Source of the DNA: a virus
DNA length: 64,000 bases
IMG/VR virus record: IMGVR_UViG_3300034018_001348
Location: 62,001 to 126,000 of that record
Direction: 5' to 3' (one strand)
Positions 1-8,508 of the stretch are shown piece by piece. A model generated the notes under the pieces. It saw only the letters and a program-made list of their open reading frames with translations. It was not told the DNA's origin and ran no database searches. A program made the position numbers and the translations under genes. How positions within the stretch are numbered: the stretch's first letter is position 1; every line of letters begins with the position of its first letter.

Positions 1-1163
1 TCTTTAAATCTTGAAGTTGCTTTTGATACTTTTGAAGAGTCTTCAGAGATTGCATTTCCAATAATGTCTAAAAATTCTTGAGCTTCAATTTGGTATAAAA
101 CAGTATGAAACCAGTTTATCAAACCTTTATTTTCAGGTTCGTATATATCATCAGGTAAAGCAAACCTAATTCGTTCAACAATTTCAGGACCGATTCTTAG
201 TTGCATTGGTTCATTACTCAATACATCTGTTTGTCCCATAACTTTTTGAGCCATTTCAGGGTCTTTTGGTAATCCATGTCTACCTTTGGCTTCTTCTAAA
301 CCTTTAATAATTTCATGACATAAAATAGGGAAAATCATACCAAATGCTTTGATTACAGTATCAGGAGTTTCTTCCCCTTCTTCTCCTTCTTCACCATCTT
401 CATCATCATTACTACCTAACTCAACTTTACCTGCAACTCCTTGACCTGTTTGACTCATCATTTCAATCATTTGTTCCATACTAAAATATAGGAAGTCATT
501 AATTGCCATAATCCCTAAATAATCTCTATAAAGAGATGGGTCAATTTCATCAAGTCTTGCCTTAATATCCGGTTTTTGGAACATATAATGTCCTTTCTTT
601 GCGGCACCTTGAATAATTGCGTTGATGATATTTCTTTTATGTTTTTCTAATTCAAAAATTTCATCCTTAGTTAAATCCTCAACCTCAAAAGATGGGATTT
701 CAATTCCTTCTTCTTTTTCTTCTTCATCCTCCTCTTCCTCTTCAGGTTTCATTCTAAAGTTTGAAGTATCTATTGGTTCTCGATTTAAATAAGCTTCAAT
801 TTTATACCAATCATCAGGAACTTCAGATTCTTCTAAAGATGCATCAATAGCCAATTGTTCTAACTCGTCTCTATGAGCGGCCTCAATTCTCATGATGTTT
901 GGTAATTTTCTCATCATTTCTTGGTATATCATACCTTGAGTTTGTTGAGAACTTAAATTTTCAATACCTGTAACTTCACTTAATTTTTCCGCAACTTTTT
1001 GGAAACGATTACTAATTAATCTTTGAACATCACCTTCTTTCTTTTTCATTGCAGGATTCTGAGCGTATAACCCCTCAGGACTTGCAAGTTTTCTTTCCAA
1101 ATTTGGGTCCATTCTTTCAGGTCTATTCCCGTAATCTAATTGTTCTTTAATTTTCTTTGCCAT
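1..1163 (-). CDS. Partial hypothetical protein, structural or scaffold candidate
   Basis: Open frame running off the left edge, so the C-terminus is missing; at least 387 codons. It starts ATG at 1161-1163 (MAKKIKEQLDYGNRPERMD). It is charged and helix-rich, with a strongly acidic stretch around residues 145-160 (mostly E and D) and a second acidic run near residue 255. It is last in a tightly packed leftward set (3 nt after the next gene) with two other acidic proteins, which suggests a virion or head-core role. No family recognised. Confidence 0.8.
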   Translation of the reverse strand, partial: MAKKIKEQLDYGNRPERMDPNLERKLASPEGLYAQNPAMKKKEGDVQRLISNRFQKVAEKLSEVTGIENLSSQQTQGMIYQEMMRKLPNIMRIEAAHRDELEQLAIDASLEESEVPDDWYKIEAYLNREPIDTSNFRMKPEEEEEDEEEKEEGIEIPSFEVEDLTKDEIFELEKHKRNIINAIIQGAAKKGHYMFQKPDIKARLDEIDPSLYRDYLGIMAINDFLYFSMEQMIEMMSQTGQGVAGKVELGSNDDEDGEEGEEGEETPDTVIKAFGMIFPILCHEIIKGLEEAKGRHGLPKDPEMAQKVMGQTDVLSNEPMQLRIGPEIVERIRFALPDDIYEPENKGLINWFHTVLYQIEAQEFLDIIGNAISEDSSKVSKATSRFK

Positions 1164-1165
1164 TA

Positions 1166-2002
1166 TTATTTTTCTAAGATTTGCATAATTACATCCATGA
1201 TTTTATCTTTAGCTTCTTCCGGAGAAGGTCTATTAGCCTTTGGGGCTGGATTAACACCAGGGTTTGGATTTTTACCCGGATGACTTGGTCTTGTTCCCGG
1301 TTTTGTTGTCGGTTTCACTCTTGTTGGTGCAACTTCAGTATCTCCTTTAGCTTTTGGGGCTGGATTAACACCAGGGTTTGGATTTTTACCCGGATGACTT
1401 GGTCTTGTTCCCGGTTTTGTTGTCGGTTTCACTCTTGTTGGTGCAGGTGCCGTTTCGGCCTCTGTAAGATATTTAACAAGTTCACCTTTAGTAATTCTTG
1501 GAGGTAAATTTCTCTCTACTATTTTCATAATTTCATTTTCAAGGAACAAAGATACAACATTTTTTCCTTCCCCCAACTGTTTTTTTACAGATTGTACACA
1601 TCTTTCAAATTTTCTTGTTTTTTTTGGACCAACTTGTGCATGACAAATAGCCCATGGGTTTGATTTTCCTGTTTTTTCAGTTTCAAAAATACCCATTCCA
1701 TCGTCGGTCGCATCAGGGTCTTTAGTGACATTAAGAGTTTCATCTTCTTCAATTTCCCCTTCCGCTGCAACCGCAATTGTTTTTTTAGTGACAGGGTCTG
1801 TTTTAACAGCGTAACCTTTAGGTGCTGAAGGTAAGCTCCCCCCTTGAGGTCCTATCTCGTATTTTGTAGTTTGTTTTTGAACTACTTGTTCATTCACAAG
1901 CTTACTGTGTAACACATTAATTTGAGATTCAGTTAAATTACTGACAGTTTTTGACGATAGTCCTTTTTCAATAAGCTCTAATGCTTTCGTATTAATTTTC
2001 AT
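1166..2002 (-). CDS. Hypothetical protein with two-copy Pro/Gly-rich repeat
   Basis: About 278 aa from the start MKINTKALELIEKG; an upstream ATG would add 6 residues but overlaps the previous gene more. The N-terminal 35 residues (SNLTESQINVLHSKLVNEQ) resemble the tag segments of other late proteins here. Two near-identical 38-residue units (APTRVKPTTKPGTRPSHPGK..., residues about 185-255) form a Pro/Gly/Lys-rich linker before a helical C-terminus. A Cys pair (CHAQ...CVQS) lies mid-protein. Function unknown; virion-associated is plausible from its neighbours. Confidence 0.8.
   Translation of the reverse strand: MKINTKALELIEKGLSSKTVSNLTESQINVLHSKLVNEQVVQKQTTKYEIGPQGGSLPSAPKGYAVKTDPVTKKTIAVAAEGEIEEDETLNVTKDPDATDDGMGIFETEKTGKSNPWAICHAQVGPKKTRKFERCVQSVKKQLGEGKNVVSLFLENEIMKIVERNLPPRITKGELVKYLTEAETAPAPTRVKPTTKPGTRPSHPGKNPNPGVNPAPKAKGDTEVAPTRVKPTTKPGTRPSHPGKNPNPGVNPAPKANRPSPEEAKDKIMDVIMQILEK
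1239..1445. repeat. Two-copy tandem repeat, 114-bp period
   Basis: Two copies of about 93 bp, visibly identical, sit at about 1239-1331 and 1353-1445. The spacing is 114 bp (38 codons), so the reading frame of the host gene is kept. The near-perfect DNA identity implies a recent duplication. Confidence 0.85.
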
Positions 2003-2387
2003 AAATAACTTTCTTTTCAAATTCTAATAACAAATCTTTTTCATAAAGTTTGTCTTTTATTTCTTGTTCCGGAGTTCCGAATCTAAATACCATTCTTTTT
2101 TTGATATTATCATCGTCCGATTCCCAGGCTAATGCGATAACATCATCCATTGCATCTGTTATGGAAAAAAAATCGGAGTTTTGAATCAATTCCAATTTTA
2201 CATCAGTATCTCTCAAAACTCCTACTTTTTTAATATATTTTAAATCAGGTGGTTGAGGGTATCCATTAGATGGACGATTGTCCCACGATTCGCCCCACAC
2301 ATCCAAATTATTAGAAAATATGAATTCGTAAAGATTGTCTCCTTTATAATTAGGACCTAAACCATTTACGTAAATCAAATAGCTCAT
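1992..2387 (-). CDS. Hypothetical protein
   Basis: 131 aa, starting MSYLIYVNGLGPNYKG. Overlaps the upstream gene by 4 nt (stop/start ATGA) and the downstream gene start by about 11 nt, so it is translationally coupled in the leftward operon. Mixed alpha/beta composition, no signal peptide or membrane segment. No family recognised. Confidence 0.75.
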   Translation of the reverse strand: MSYLIYVNGLGPNYKGDNLYEFIFSNNLDVWGESWDNRPSNGYPQPPDLKYIKKVGVLRDTDVKLELIQNSDFFSITDAMDDVIALAWESDDDNIKKRMVFRFGTPEQEIKDKLYEKDLLLEFEKKVIYEN

Positions 2388-3892
2388 GATAATAACCCTT
2401 CAGGTGTGATTTTAATTTCTTTTCCTTTATTTTCAAAAATTAAATTATTTTTGTTTGTTTTCCCAATAATTTTAGCTGATGAATTTTCTTCTAAAAATTT
2501 TTGAGAAGCTAATTCTTGTTCAATAGTTTCTGTTAATTTAATAACCGATTTCATTTGTCTTCTAACATCAGTAATTGATTTTGTTTTTTTCGATGCAGTT
2601 TTCTGTCTATTTTCAACAATTTCTTTTTTAGAAACTTCAAAATATCTTGACAATACTTTATCTACTTTGGATTCTCCAAAGATACTATCAAAGATTGCCC
2701 CATTACCTAAACTAGGTTTTTTAGTTCTAACTTTGAATGGTTTTCCCCCTGATAATTGTTTATATCTATTAAACCATTTTTCACCTTGGTCTCCATTTCC
2801 AAACCATCTAGTATCACCGTGTTTTTCTTTAAATGAAGGAAAATCATGAACTTCTTCTTCATCATAATCAAAGTCAAAATCACCACTATAGTTAACATCA
2901 TCATTGTCATACCAATTCTCATCATCAAATGAACCAAATTTATTGCCTTTACTTGACTTACGAGTATATGGTTCACTTATTTCATCAGAATTTATATCAA
3001 CACCATCATAGAAAAACTCATCCAATTCACCTTCCATTGGAATGTCCATGTCAGATTGAATATCTTCAACTTCACTATCATCAGTGAAATCCTCACCATC
3101 CATGTCATCTCCACCTAAATCTTCAGTTTCATCTTCAAATTTAGATAAAATATCTTCTCTATCTTCTTCACTTAATTCACTTAAATCAAATGAAGATAGT
3201 ACCATATTGATAACATATTTAATATTCTCAGAAGTCAAACCTTCCTCACTTTCTAATGTTCTGATTTTTTGAGTTAATTTACCTGTTAACTTTTGGATTG
3301 TTTTAAAAGTTACTTGTCCGTTAGAACCACCCTCATCTTCAATATCCGTATCAACATTAGTATCGATTTCAGTGTCTATACCCATATCATCTTCCATACC
3401 CATATCATCTTCCATACCTATATCATCCATTGGGGATGGAGGTAATTCCGGTGTCGGAACCGATGGTGGTGCAGAAGGGGTTTCAGCAGGTGACGGCATA
3501 TCCATTTGAGGTTTTGGGGTTTTCAAGGTGAATTTTTTTTGTTCACCATAAAGAGACAAACCTTCTTCATTTTCATTAAGTCGATTTAACTCACCCGCAA
3601 CAAGATTTAACCTTTTGAATGCTTGAGAATATGAAGAATAGTATTTTCTATTTTTCATCGGCTCAATATAATCAGTTTCAGATTCTGAAATTGTTTTTTT
3701 AATAATATACCCTTGTCTCTCTTTAACAATTTCATATTTATTACCATCTGCAAGACCAATAGAATATTCTGATTTCGCAGTTTCATTTATACGGTTTGGT
3801 ATTACTTCGTTAAAACGAGCAATTTCCATTATTCTTTTTAGTTTTTGGTCCCCTGTTAGTTTTTCACTACCAATTGGTTTTAAATTTCCCAT
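2384..3892 (-). CDS. Large acidic protein, scaffold or head-core candidate
   Basis: 502 aa. Residues about 1-110 are mixed; 125-160 are Pro-rich; 155-300 are extremely acidic with a duplicated GMEDDMG unit; 300-370 are D/Y/F-rich (YDNDDVNYSGDFDFDYDEEE); the C-terminus (about 420-502) is basic and helical. Such alternation of acidic core and basic ends is seen in phage scaffold and core proteins, but no specific homologue is recognised. First gene of the leftward operon ending at the window edge. Confidence 0.8.
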   Translation of the reverse strand: MGNLKPIGSEKLTGDQKLKRIMEIARFNEVIPNRINETAKSEYSIGLADGNKYEIVKERQGYIIKKTISESETDYIEPMKNRKYYSSYSQAFKRLNLVAGELNRLNENEEGLSLYGEQKKFTLKTPKPQMDMPSPAETPSAPPSVPTPELPPSPMDDIGMEDDMGMEDDMGIDTEIDTNVDTDIEDEGGSNGQVTFKTIQKLTGKLTQKIRTLESEEGLTSENIKYVINMVLSSFDLSELSEEDREDILSKFEDETEDLGGDDMDGEDFTDDSEVEDIQSDMDIPMEGELDEFFYDGVDINSDEISEPYTRKSSKGNKFGSFDDENWYDNDDVNYSGDFDFDYDEEEVHDFPSFKEKHGDTRWFGNGDQGEKWFNRYKQLSGGKPFKVRTKKPSLGNGAIFDSIFGESKVDKVLSRYFEVSKKEIVENRQKTASKKTKSITDVRRQMKSVIKLTETIEQELASQKFLEENSSAKIIGKTNKNNLIFENKGKEIKITPEGLLS

Positions 3893-3915
3893 CGTATATT
3901 AATTTGTTTTTGTTT

Positions 3916-4122
3916 TTAATTATTTAGTCCGTTAAAACCTCCAAGAGCGATTGCACTCAAATCGGTTACGGTATTCCCTGTAAGACCTGTTGATGTCGAC
4001 ATAGCAACTGGATGTGGTGCAACTCCATTTGCTGGCCCTCCAACATTAATAGACCCGCCACTAAAATTACCTAATATACCAACTGAGTACTCATATTGAG
4101 AATTAACACTAATTTCCGCCAT
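3916..4122 (-). CDS. Small Gly/Asn/Ser-rich hypothetical protein
   Basis: 68 aa (MAEISVNSQYEYSVGILG), rich in G, N, S, T and A with no charged cluster. A late-type box TATTTATA lies just upstream (about 4131-4138). The composition resembles small virion decoration or fibre peptides, but this is only compositional. Unknown function. Confidence 0.65.
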   Translation of the reverse strand: MAEISVNSQYEYSVGILGNFSGGSINVGGPANGVAPHPVAMSTSTGLTGNTVTDLSAIALGGFNGLNN

Positions 4123-4175
4123 TTTTTTTTTATTTATAAATATATGAATATTAACAATTATTGAAAATTTAGTAC

Positions 4176-4907
4176 CTAATCCTCAATTTTTCTTTCAATA
4201 GATAGTTTTTTATCTGTCCCTTTATTAATCGAATCGAATAATTTTTTAACATGTCCTGACCTTCTTAGGTATTTAAACACTAAATTTTCGTAAGATAGTT
4301 CTCCGCCATCATCCAATCCTGATTGACGATATTTTTTTAATTTATCTTTAATTGATTCAAGAATTTTAATGTCCCCATTCTCAACGGAAGTATCAATTTT
4401 CTCAGTCCAATTTTTGATTTTATCTTCAAGAGCTTTTTTATTTATTTCTAAATTTGTTTTTTTTGGAACATTAATCCATTCATTATTCATAATAGAGTAT
4501 ACTCCTGAACTAATATGGGGTTCTTCGGCGTCTTGAGCATATAATTCCACATCATAACCAAAGATTTTAATGTTATGATTTATATTAAAAAGTTGTTTTT
4601 TTAAATTGAAAAGTTCTTTGTATAATTCATCCTCGTCTCCGTATTCATCCATATCCACAATAACATGTAAATCAAAATCTGAAAATTCAGACCAATTAAA
4701 ATTTGATAATGAACCGGTTAGAACGACATCTTCAACAAATACATTATCACCCAAATAATCTACAAACTCTTCGGCGATACGCTCAAGGGCTTCTTTAACC
4801 TTAGGAATCATAGTCGCCTTCTTCGGGTTATCCGGATTTTCCCATACTTTTGGGTTAAGGGTTTCTTTAATAGAAAAACTATTAAGTATTTGTTGGAATT
4901 TACTCAT
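4176..4907 (-). CDS. Phage nucleotidyltransferase (Pol-beta superfamily)
   Basis: 243 aa. The NTase signature is clear: the GS motif in LTGSLSNFNW followed by the paired Asp in SDFDLHVIVD (residues about 63-85), and a third Asp candidate in DVELYAQD (about 120). The N-terminal LNPKVWENPDNPKK is typical of the homologous proteins carried by T4-like phages. Transferred group and target are unknown. Stop codon is TAG, showing that TAG is a normal stop here. A late box lies directly upstream at 4911-4918. Confidence 0.85.
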   Translation of the reverse strand: MSKFQQILNSFSIKETLNPKVWENPDNPKKATMIPKVKEALERIAEEFVDYLGDNVFVEDVVLTGSLSNFNWSEFSDFDLHVIVDMDEYGDEDELYKELFNLKKQLFNINHNIKIFGYDVELYAQDAEEPHISSGVYSIMNNEWINVPKKTNLEINKKALEDKIKNWTEKIDTSVENGDIKILESIKDKLKKYRQSGLDDGGELSYENLVFKYLRRSGHVKKLFDSINKGTDKKLSIERKIED

Positions 4908-4910
4908 TAT

Positions 4911-4918
4911 TATAAATA
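4911..4918 (-). promoter_or_regulatory. Late-type promoter box TATTTATA
   Basis: On the coding strand the box ends 3 nt before the ATG of the nucleotidyltransferase. The same TATTTAT[A/T] element recurs upstream of more than 20 genes in the window. Confidence 0.6.
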
Positions 4919-5161
4919 CTACGCTTTCTTATACTTGTAGGCTTTTGATATTTCTGTTACAAAAAATTTTCCTTGGGATTCTGCAGCCCTAAATTTAGTG
5001 TATGTTTGGTGTGGAACTTCATCATACTCATACTTCAATCCATTGTTAAATTCAACAACTAATTTTTTTGTTTCAGTATCGTATTCTGTTCTTTTAATGT
5101 TTGACGATTTAATTTCATTAATAATCTTCGTCCCCTTGATTTCCTCTCTCGTAATCCCCAT
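4919..5161 (-). CDS. KTSC domain protein
   Basis: 80 aa. Residues about 15-75 match the KTSC pattern: SSNIKRTEYD, then LVVEFNNGLKYEYDEVP, then F/V and a terminal GKFFxxxI. KTSC domains occur alone in phages or fused to lysyl-tRNA synthetase-like proteins; role unknown. Start overlaps the upstream gene by 44 nt; no nearer ATG exists before the domain. Confidence 0.8.
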   Translation of the reverse strand: MGITREEIKGTKIINEIKSSNIKRTEYDTETKKLVVEFNNGLKYEYDEVPHQTYTKFRAAESQGKFFVTEISKAYKYKKA

Positions 5162-5450
5162 CGCTTAGTGGTGTTAGTTCGTTTATGTTTTGTAATATAG
5201 GTGTTAAATAACTAGTGAAGTCATTCCAATCTACATCAAAACCTAAGTCTTTTACCTGTTGAAATAAAGCTTTTTGTTCATCACCAAAATTATGATATAA
5301 TTTCATTAAACGATTTTCGTAATACGGTGGTTTTTCTAAATCTTTTTCACTCCATCCTTGAGATTGAAAATATTGTCTAATTTCAAGATATAATTCACTT
5401 AATCGTTGTAAACCAACGCTACTATTTAAAAATTTTTCAAATGGTTTCAT
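5118..5450 (-). CDS. Hypothetical protein
   Basis: 110 aa from MKPFEKFLNSSVGLQRLSEL; this start is preferred because TATTTATT sits 3 nt upstream (5454-5461) and an upstream ATG would lie in the terminator of the previous unit. Helical, with aromatic-rich middle (PPYYENRLMKLYHNFG) and acidic C-terminus. The N-terminal segment resembles short head-targeting leaders (KPFEKFL), an inference. No family recognised. Confidence 0.75.
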   Translation of the reverse strand: MKPFEKFLNSSVGLQRLSELYLEIRQYFQSQGWSEKDLEKPPYYENRLMKLYHNFGDEQKALFQQVKDLGFDVDWNDFTSYLTPILQNINELTPLSDGDYERGNQGDEDY

Positions 5451-5453
5451 ATT

Positions 5454-5461
5454 AATAAATA
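5454..5461 (-). promoter_or_regulatory. Late-type promoter box TATTTATT
   Basis: Coding-strand sequence TATTTATTAATATG runs directly into the start codon at 5450, leaving 3 nt between box and ATG. Confidence 0.55.
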
Positions 5462-5479
5462 TGGTGTATATTAGAATAA

Positions 5480-5509
5480 GAAACCCCACCGGTGAGGGTG
5501 GGGTTTGAT
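5480..5509 (-). terminator. Hairpin terminator
   Basis: AACCCCACC/GGTGGGGTT stem of 9 bp with loop CTCACC on the minus strand, followed by TTTCTTATT. It lies directly after the UVR protein gene. Confidence 0.7.
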
Positions 5510-5510
5510 T

Positions 5511-5891
5511 TTAAAGTTTTAATTTTTTTAATTCATCACGAATTTCAATTGACCGTTCAAAGTTATGGTCTTTAATTGATTGTTTTAATTCTTCTTCAAG
5601 TTTAGAGATAGATTCTTGATTAGTTTCCATTTTTCTGATTTGGTCTCTAATCTCAACCGCTTTCTCAAAGTCTTCATTTTCGATTGCCAACTCAAGTTGT
5701 CGTTTTAAACCATTACTACCTTTAGGTGTTTTTGGTTCTGAACTTCTATAGAATGAAGTCACTTTTATCGTACCATCTTCAGATACTCTTGTTTCTGATT
5801 TCCATTCCCCTAACTGAGAAGAATCAAACTGAGAGAACATATTATCAAATTCTCTCAAAATGTCATTAAAATTTTTTCTGTTTCCAAACAT
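5511..5891 (-). CDS. UVR-motif protein, possible Clp adaptor (McsA-like)
   Basis: 126 aa. Two UVR-type motifs are visible: LKRQLELAIENEDFEKAVEI (about 63-82, followed by RDQI) and LEEELKQSIKDHNFERSIEI (about 98-117, followed by RDEL). UVR motifs occur in UvrB/UvrC, in McsA and in the middle domain of ClpC, and mediate adaptor-unfoldase contacts. The gene is divergent from a ClpC-like unfoldase that itself carries a UVR-like motif, so an adaptor role is a reasonable inference. The zinc-binding CxxC motifs of McsA are absent. Confidence 0.75.
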   Translation of the reverse strand: MFGNRKNFNDILREFDNMFSQFDSSQLGEWKSETRVSEDGTIKVTSFYRSSEPKTPKGSNGLKRQLELAIENEDFEKAVEIRDQIRKMETNQESISKLEEELKQSIKDHNFERSIEIRDELKKLKL

Positions 5892-5921
5892 AATTTTATT
5901 TTTTAATTCAAATTTATTTTA

Positions 5922-5929
5922 TACCTTTG
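5922..5929 (+). promoter_or_regulatory. Host-type -7 element TACCTTTG
   Basis: TAnnTTTG match in the intergenic region before the ClpC-like gene; a second, imperfect copy (TACACCTTTG) lies at about 6033-6042. Confidence 0.5.
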
Positions 5930-6061
5930 TATTATTCAAATAATATACCAAACCAAAAAATATGTCAATATGTCAGGTTAAAAAAAACTTACTGACAATT
6001 TGTCTAAAAATTAGGATAAGAATAAAATTTGATACACCTTTGTAAAATAAAATTAGAAACT

Positions 6062-8077
6062 ATGAACGACTTAATGGACGACAACGACAAATCAGGGAAC
6101 AAAGCACAAAAACAAGCTATGGATACAAACACACCTGTATTAGACAACTTCAGTAGAGATTTAAATAAACTAGCTGAGGCGGGTAAATTAGACCCGGTTA
6201 TTGGTAGAGATGCCGAGATTTTGAGAATCGCACAAATCCTTTCTCGTAGAAAAAAGAATAACCCTATTATCATAGGTGAACCCGGATGTGGTAAAACCGC
6301 ATTGGTTGAAGGTTTGGCTATGAAAATTGTGAGTGGAGAATGTCCAAGAAACTTAGTGGACAAAAGAATCGTGAACCTTGATTTAACTTCAGTTGTTGCT
6401 GGTACAAAGTATCGTGGACAATTTGAGGAAAGAATGAAAGTGATTATCGAGGAACTTAGTGCTAATCCAAATATCATTGTGTTTATCGATGAGATTCACA
6501 CATTGGTTGGTTCCGGTAATTCTTCAGGTTCAATGGATGGTTCAAACATCTTCAAACCGGCACTTGCCCGTGGAGAGGTTCAATGTATTGGTGCGACAAC
6601 TCTTGATGAGTTCCGTAAGAACATTGAGAAAGACGGAGCCTTGGAAAGAAGATTCCAAAAAGTAATTGTGGAGCCATCCACAGTTGAAGAAACAATCGAA
6701 ATCCTTAAGAATGTTCGTGATAAATACGAATCATACCACAAAGTGTTGTATAGTGACGAAGTTGTGGAAACTTGTGTTAAGTTGGCTGACCGTTACATCA
6801 CCGACCGTGAGTTCCCGGATAAAGCATTTGACATCTTAGATGAGGTTGGTGCTCGTATGCAAACCGAGATTAAAGTTCCTGATGTTATTGAGGAATTAAA
6901 AAAGAAAGCCGCTGAGATTAAGATTGAAAAAATGGAAGTGGTTAAAAAACAAAACTACGAACAAGCAGCACAACTTAGAGATAAGGAGAAAAAGTTATTG
7001 ATTAAACTTGAGGCGGAAAAAGATAAGTTTGCAAAACAAATGGATTTGGAGAAACAAACTATTGTTCTTGAAACCGTATATCAAGTTGTGTCAAGTATGA
7101 CTAAAATCCCTGTGAGTAAAATGGATGCTGATGATTCCAAAGCGTTGATGAATTTAGATAAATCAATCATGGGTAAAGTGATTGGTCAGGATGCTGCTGT
7201 TGTTAAGATTGCAAAATCAATCAAGAGAAACCGTTTGGGTATCAAAGACCCTAACAGACCTATTGGTTCATTTATTTTCTTAGGTTCAACCGGTGTTGGT
7301 AAAACTCACTTGGCCAAACAATTAGCTAAAGAGATGTTTGGAACAGAAGATTCACTTATCCGTGTGGATATGTCAGAATACCAAGAGAAACACACCATCT
7401 CTAAATTGGTTGGAGCACCTCCGGGATATGTTGGTTACGAAGAAGGAGGTTTATTAACTGAGAAAGTTAAAAACAAACCATATTCTGTAATCTTATTTGA
7501 TGAGGTTGAAAAAGCTCACAAAGATGTTTTCACGGTATTACTTCAAATATTAGATGATGGACACGTAACCGATAGTTTAGGTAGAAAGATTAACTTCAAG
7601 AATACCTTAATCATCCTTACATCTAACTTAGGTGTTAAGAAATTACAAGACTTCGGTACTGGTATTGGATTCTCTAATAACTCTTACGCCGACGAAGAAG
7701 CTAAGAAAGAAATCTTGATGAAAGAGATGAAGAATTTCTTTTCTCCTGAGTTCATTAACCGTATTGATGACACTATTGTCTTTAATTCATTAACTCCTGA
7801 AGATATCGATAAAATCACCGATATTGAGTTAAAGAAATTAATGACTCGTCTTGGTGAGATGAAATACACCGTAACCTACGATGATGAGGTTGTTAAATAC
7901 CTATCTAAAATTGGATACGATGAAGTATATGGTGCAAGACCATTGAAGAGAGCAATCCAAGACAAAATTGAGGATTTGTTATCCGAAGAAGTATTAACCG
8001 GTAAAATGGTTGAGGGTAAATCCTACCAAATCAAAATGAAGGGTGAGGACATCACAATTCAGAAAAAAGGAAAATAA
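6062..8077 (+). CDS. clpC-like: ClpC/ClpA-like AAA+ unfoldase lacking the N-domain
   Basis: 671 aa from MNDLMDDNDKSGNK. Two AAA+ modules: Walker A1 GEPGCGKTA (about 70), Walker B1 VFIDEIHTL; then a middle domain with a UVR-type motif (VVKKQNYEQAAQLRDKEKKL, about 300-320); Walker A2 GSTGVGKTH (about 415), Walker B2 VILFDEVEKA, sensor region YGARPLKRAI. The ClpP-docking tripeptide IGF is present (FGTGIGFSNN, about 532). The protein starts at the linker (LDNFSRDLNKLAEAGKLDPVIGRD), so the roughly 150-residue Clp N-domain is missing. A phage ClpP is encoded at 37660-38403. Confidence 0.95.
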   Translation: MNDLMDDNDKSGNKAQKQAMDTNTPVLDNFSRDLNKLAEAGKLDPVIGRDAEILRIAQILSRRKKNNPIIIGEPGCGKTALVEGLAMKIVSGECPRNLVDKRIVNLDLTSVVAGTKYRGQFEERMKVIIEELSANPNIIVFIDEIHTLVGSGNSSGSMDGSNIFKPALARGEVQCIGATTLDEFRKNIEKDGALERRFQKVIVEPSTVEETIEILKNVRDKYESYHKVLYSDEVVETCVKLADRYITDREFPDKAFDILDEVGARMQTEIKVPDVIEELKKKAAEIKIEKMEVVKKQNYEQAAQLRDKEKKLLIKLEAEKDKFAKQMDLEKQTIVLETVYQVVSSMTKIPVSKMDADDSKALMNLDKSIMGKVIGQDAAVVKIAKSIKRNRLGIKDPNRPIGSFIFLGSTGVGKTHLAKQLAKEMFGTEDSLIRVDMSEYQEKHTISKLVGAPPGYVGYEEGGLLTEKVKNKPYSVILFDEVEKAHKDVFTVLLQILDDGHVTDSLGRKINFKNTLIILTSNLGVKKLQDFGTGIGFSNNSYADEEAKKEILMKEMKNFFSPEFINRIDDTIVFNSLTPEDIDKITDIELKKLMTRLGEMKYTVTYDDEVVKYLSKIGYDEVYGARPLKRAIQDKIEDLLSEEVLTGKMVEGKSYQIKMKGEDITIQKKGK

Positions 8078-8082
8078 TAAGA

Positions 8083-8110
8083 AAGGGGGATGAAAATCCC
8101 CTTTTTTTTA
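8083..8110 (+). terminator. Hairpin terminator
   Basis: AAGGGGGAT/ATCCCCCTT-type hairpin with short loop followed by a T-run, directly after the unfoldase gene. Confidence 0.8.
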
Positions 8111-8115
8111 TATGG

Positions 8116-8457
8116 TTAATTGTCGGAATATGACTTCCAAATAGTCCTTGTAGTTGATAATGGTTCTATGACAATATCAACATCTAAATTATATGAATTT
8201 TGGAACCATACTGCAACCATCTCTTTAGTTTCCAACCACGGTTTATTAAACATTTTCATAATGAAAGTTATAATACTATCATCAAGTCCGAGTCTACCGT
8301 ATTTTTCATAATATTCCATAACAACATCACCATTTTTCATAAAATAATAAAGGTCAGGATAATCAACAGAAACTTTGTGTTTTAACCCTCCATATTCATC
8401 TTCCAACCACTTGTTGATTAGACTATCAACCCTATTTTCGTTAATTAATATTTTCAT
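8116..8457 (-). CDS. Tagged hypothetical protein
   Basis: 113 aa. Begins MKILINENRVDSLINKWLED, one of the I/L-rich N-terminal segments shared by late proteins in this window. TATTTATT lies 3 nt before the ATG. The rest is mixed alpha/beta with no recognised domain. Likely virion-associated if the tag is a head-targeting leader (inference). Confidence 0.8.
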   Translation of the reverse strand: MKILINENRVDSLINKWLEDEYGGLKHKVSVDYPDLYYFMKNGDVVMEYYEKYGRLGLDDSIITFIMKMFNKPWLETKEMVAVWFQNSYNLDVDIVIEPLSTTRTIWKSYSDN

Positions 8458-8508
8458 ATTAATAAATACCCTAAAACAAAAAAGAAACCATTTGGTCTCT
8501 TTTATATT

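Noticed and set aside
1181-1507. Rightward frame antisense to the repeat protein
   Set aside because: Cys/Trp/Arg-rich low-complexity product, a shadow of the repeat.
6004-6477. Leftward frame opposite the ClpC-like gene
   Set aside because: Antisense shadow of a strongly conserved AAA+ gene.
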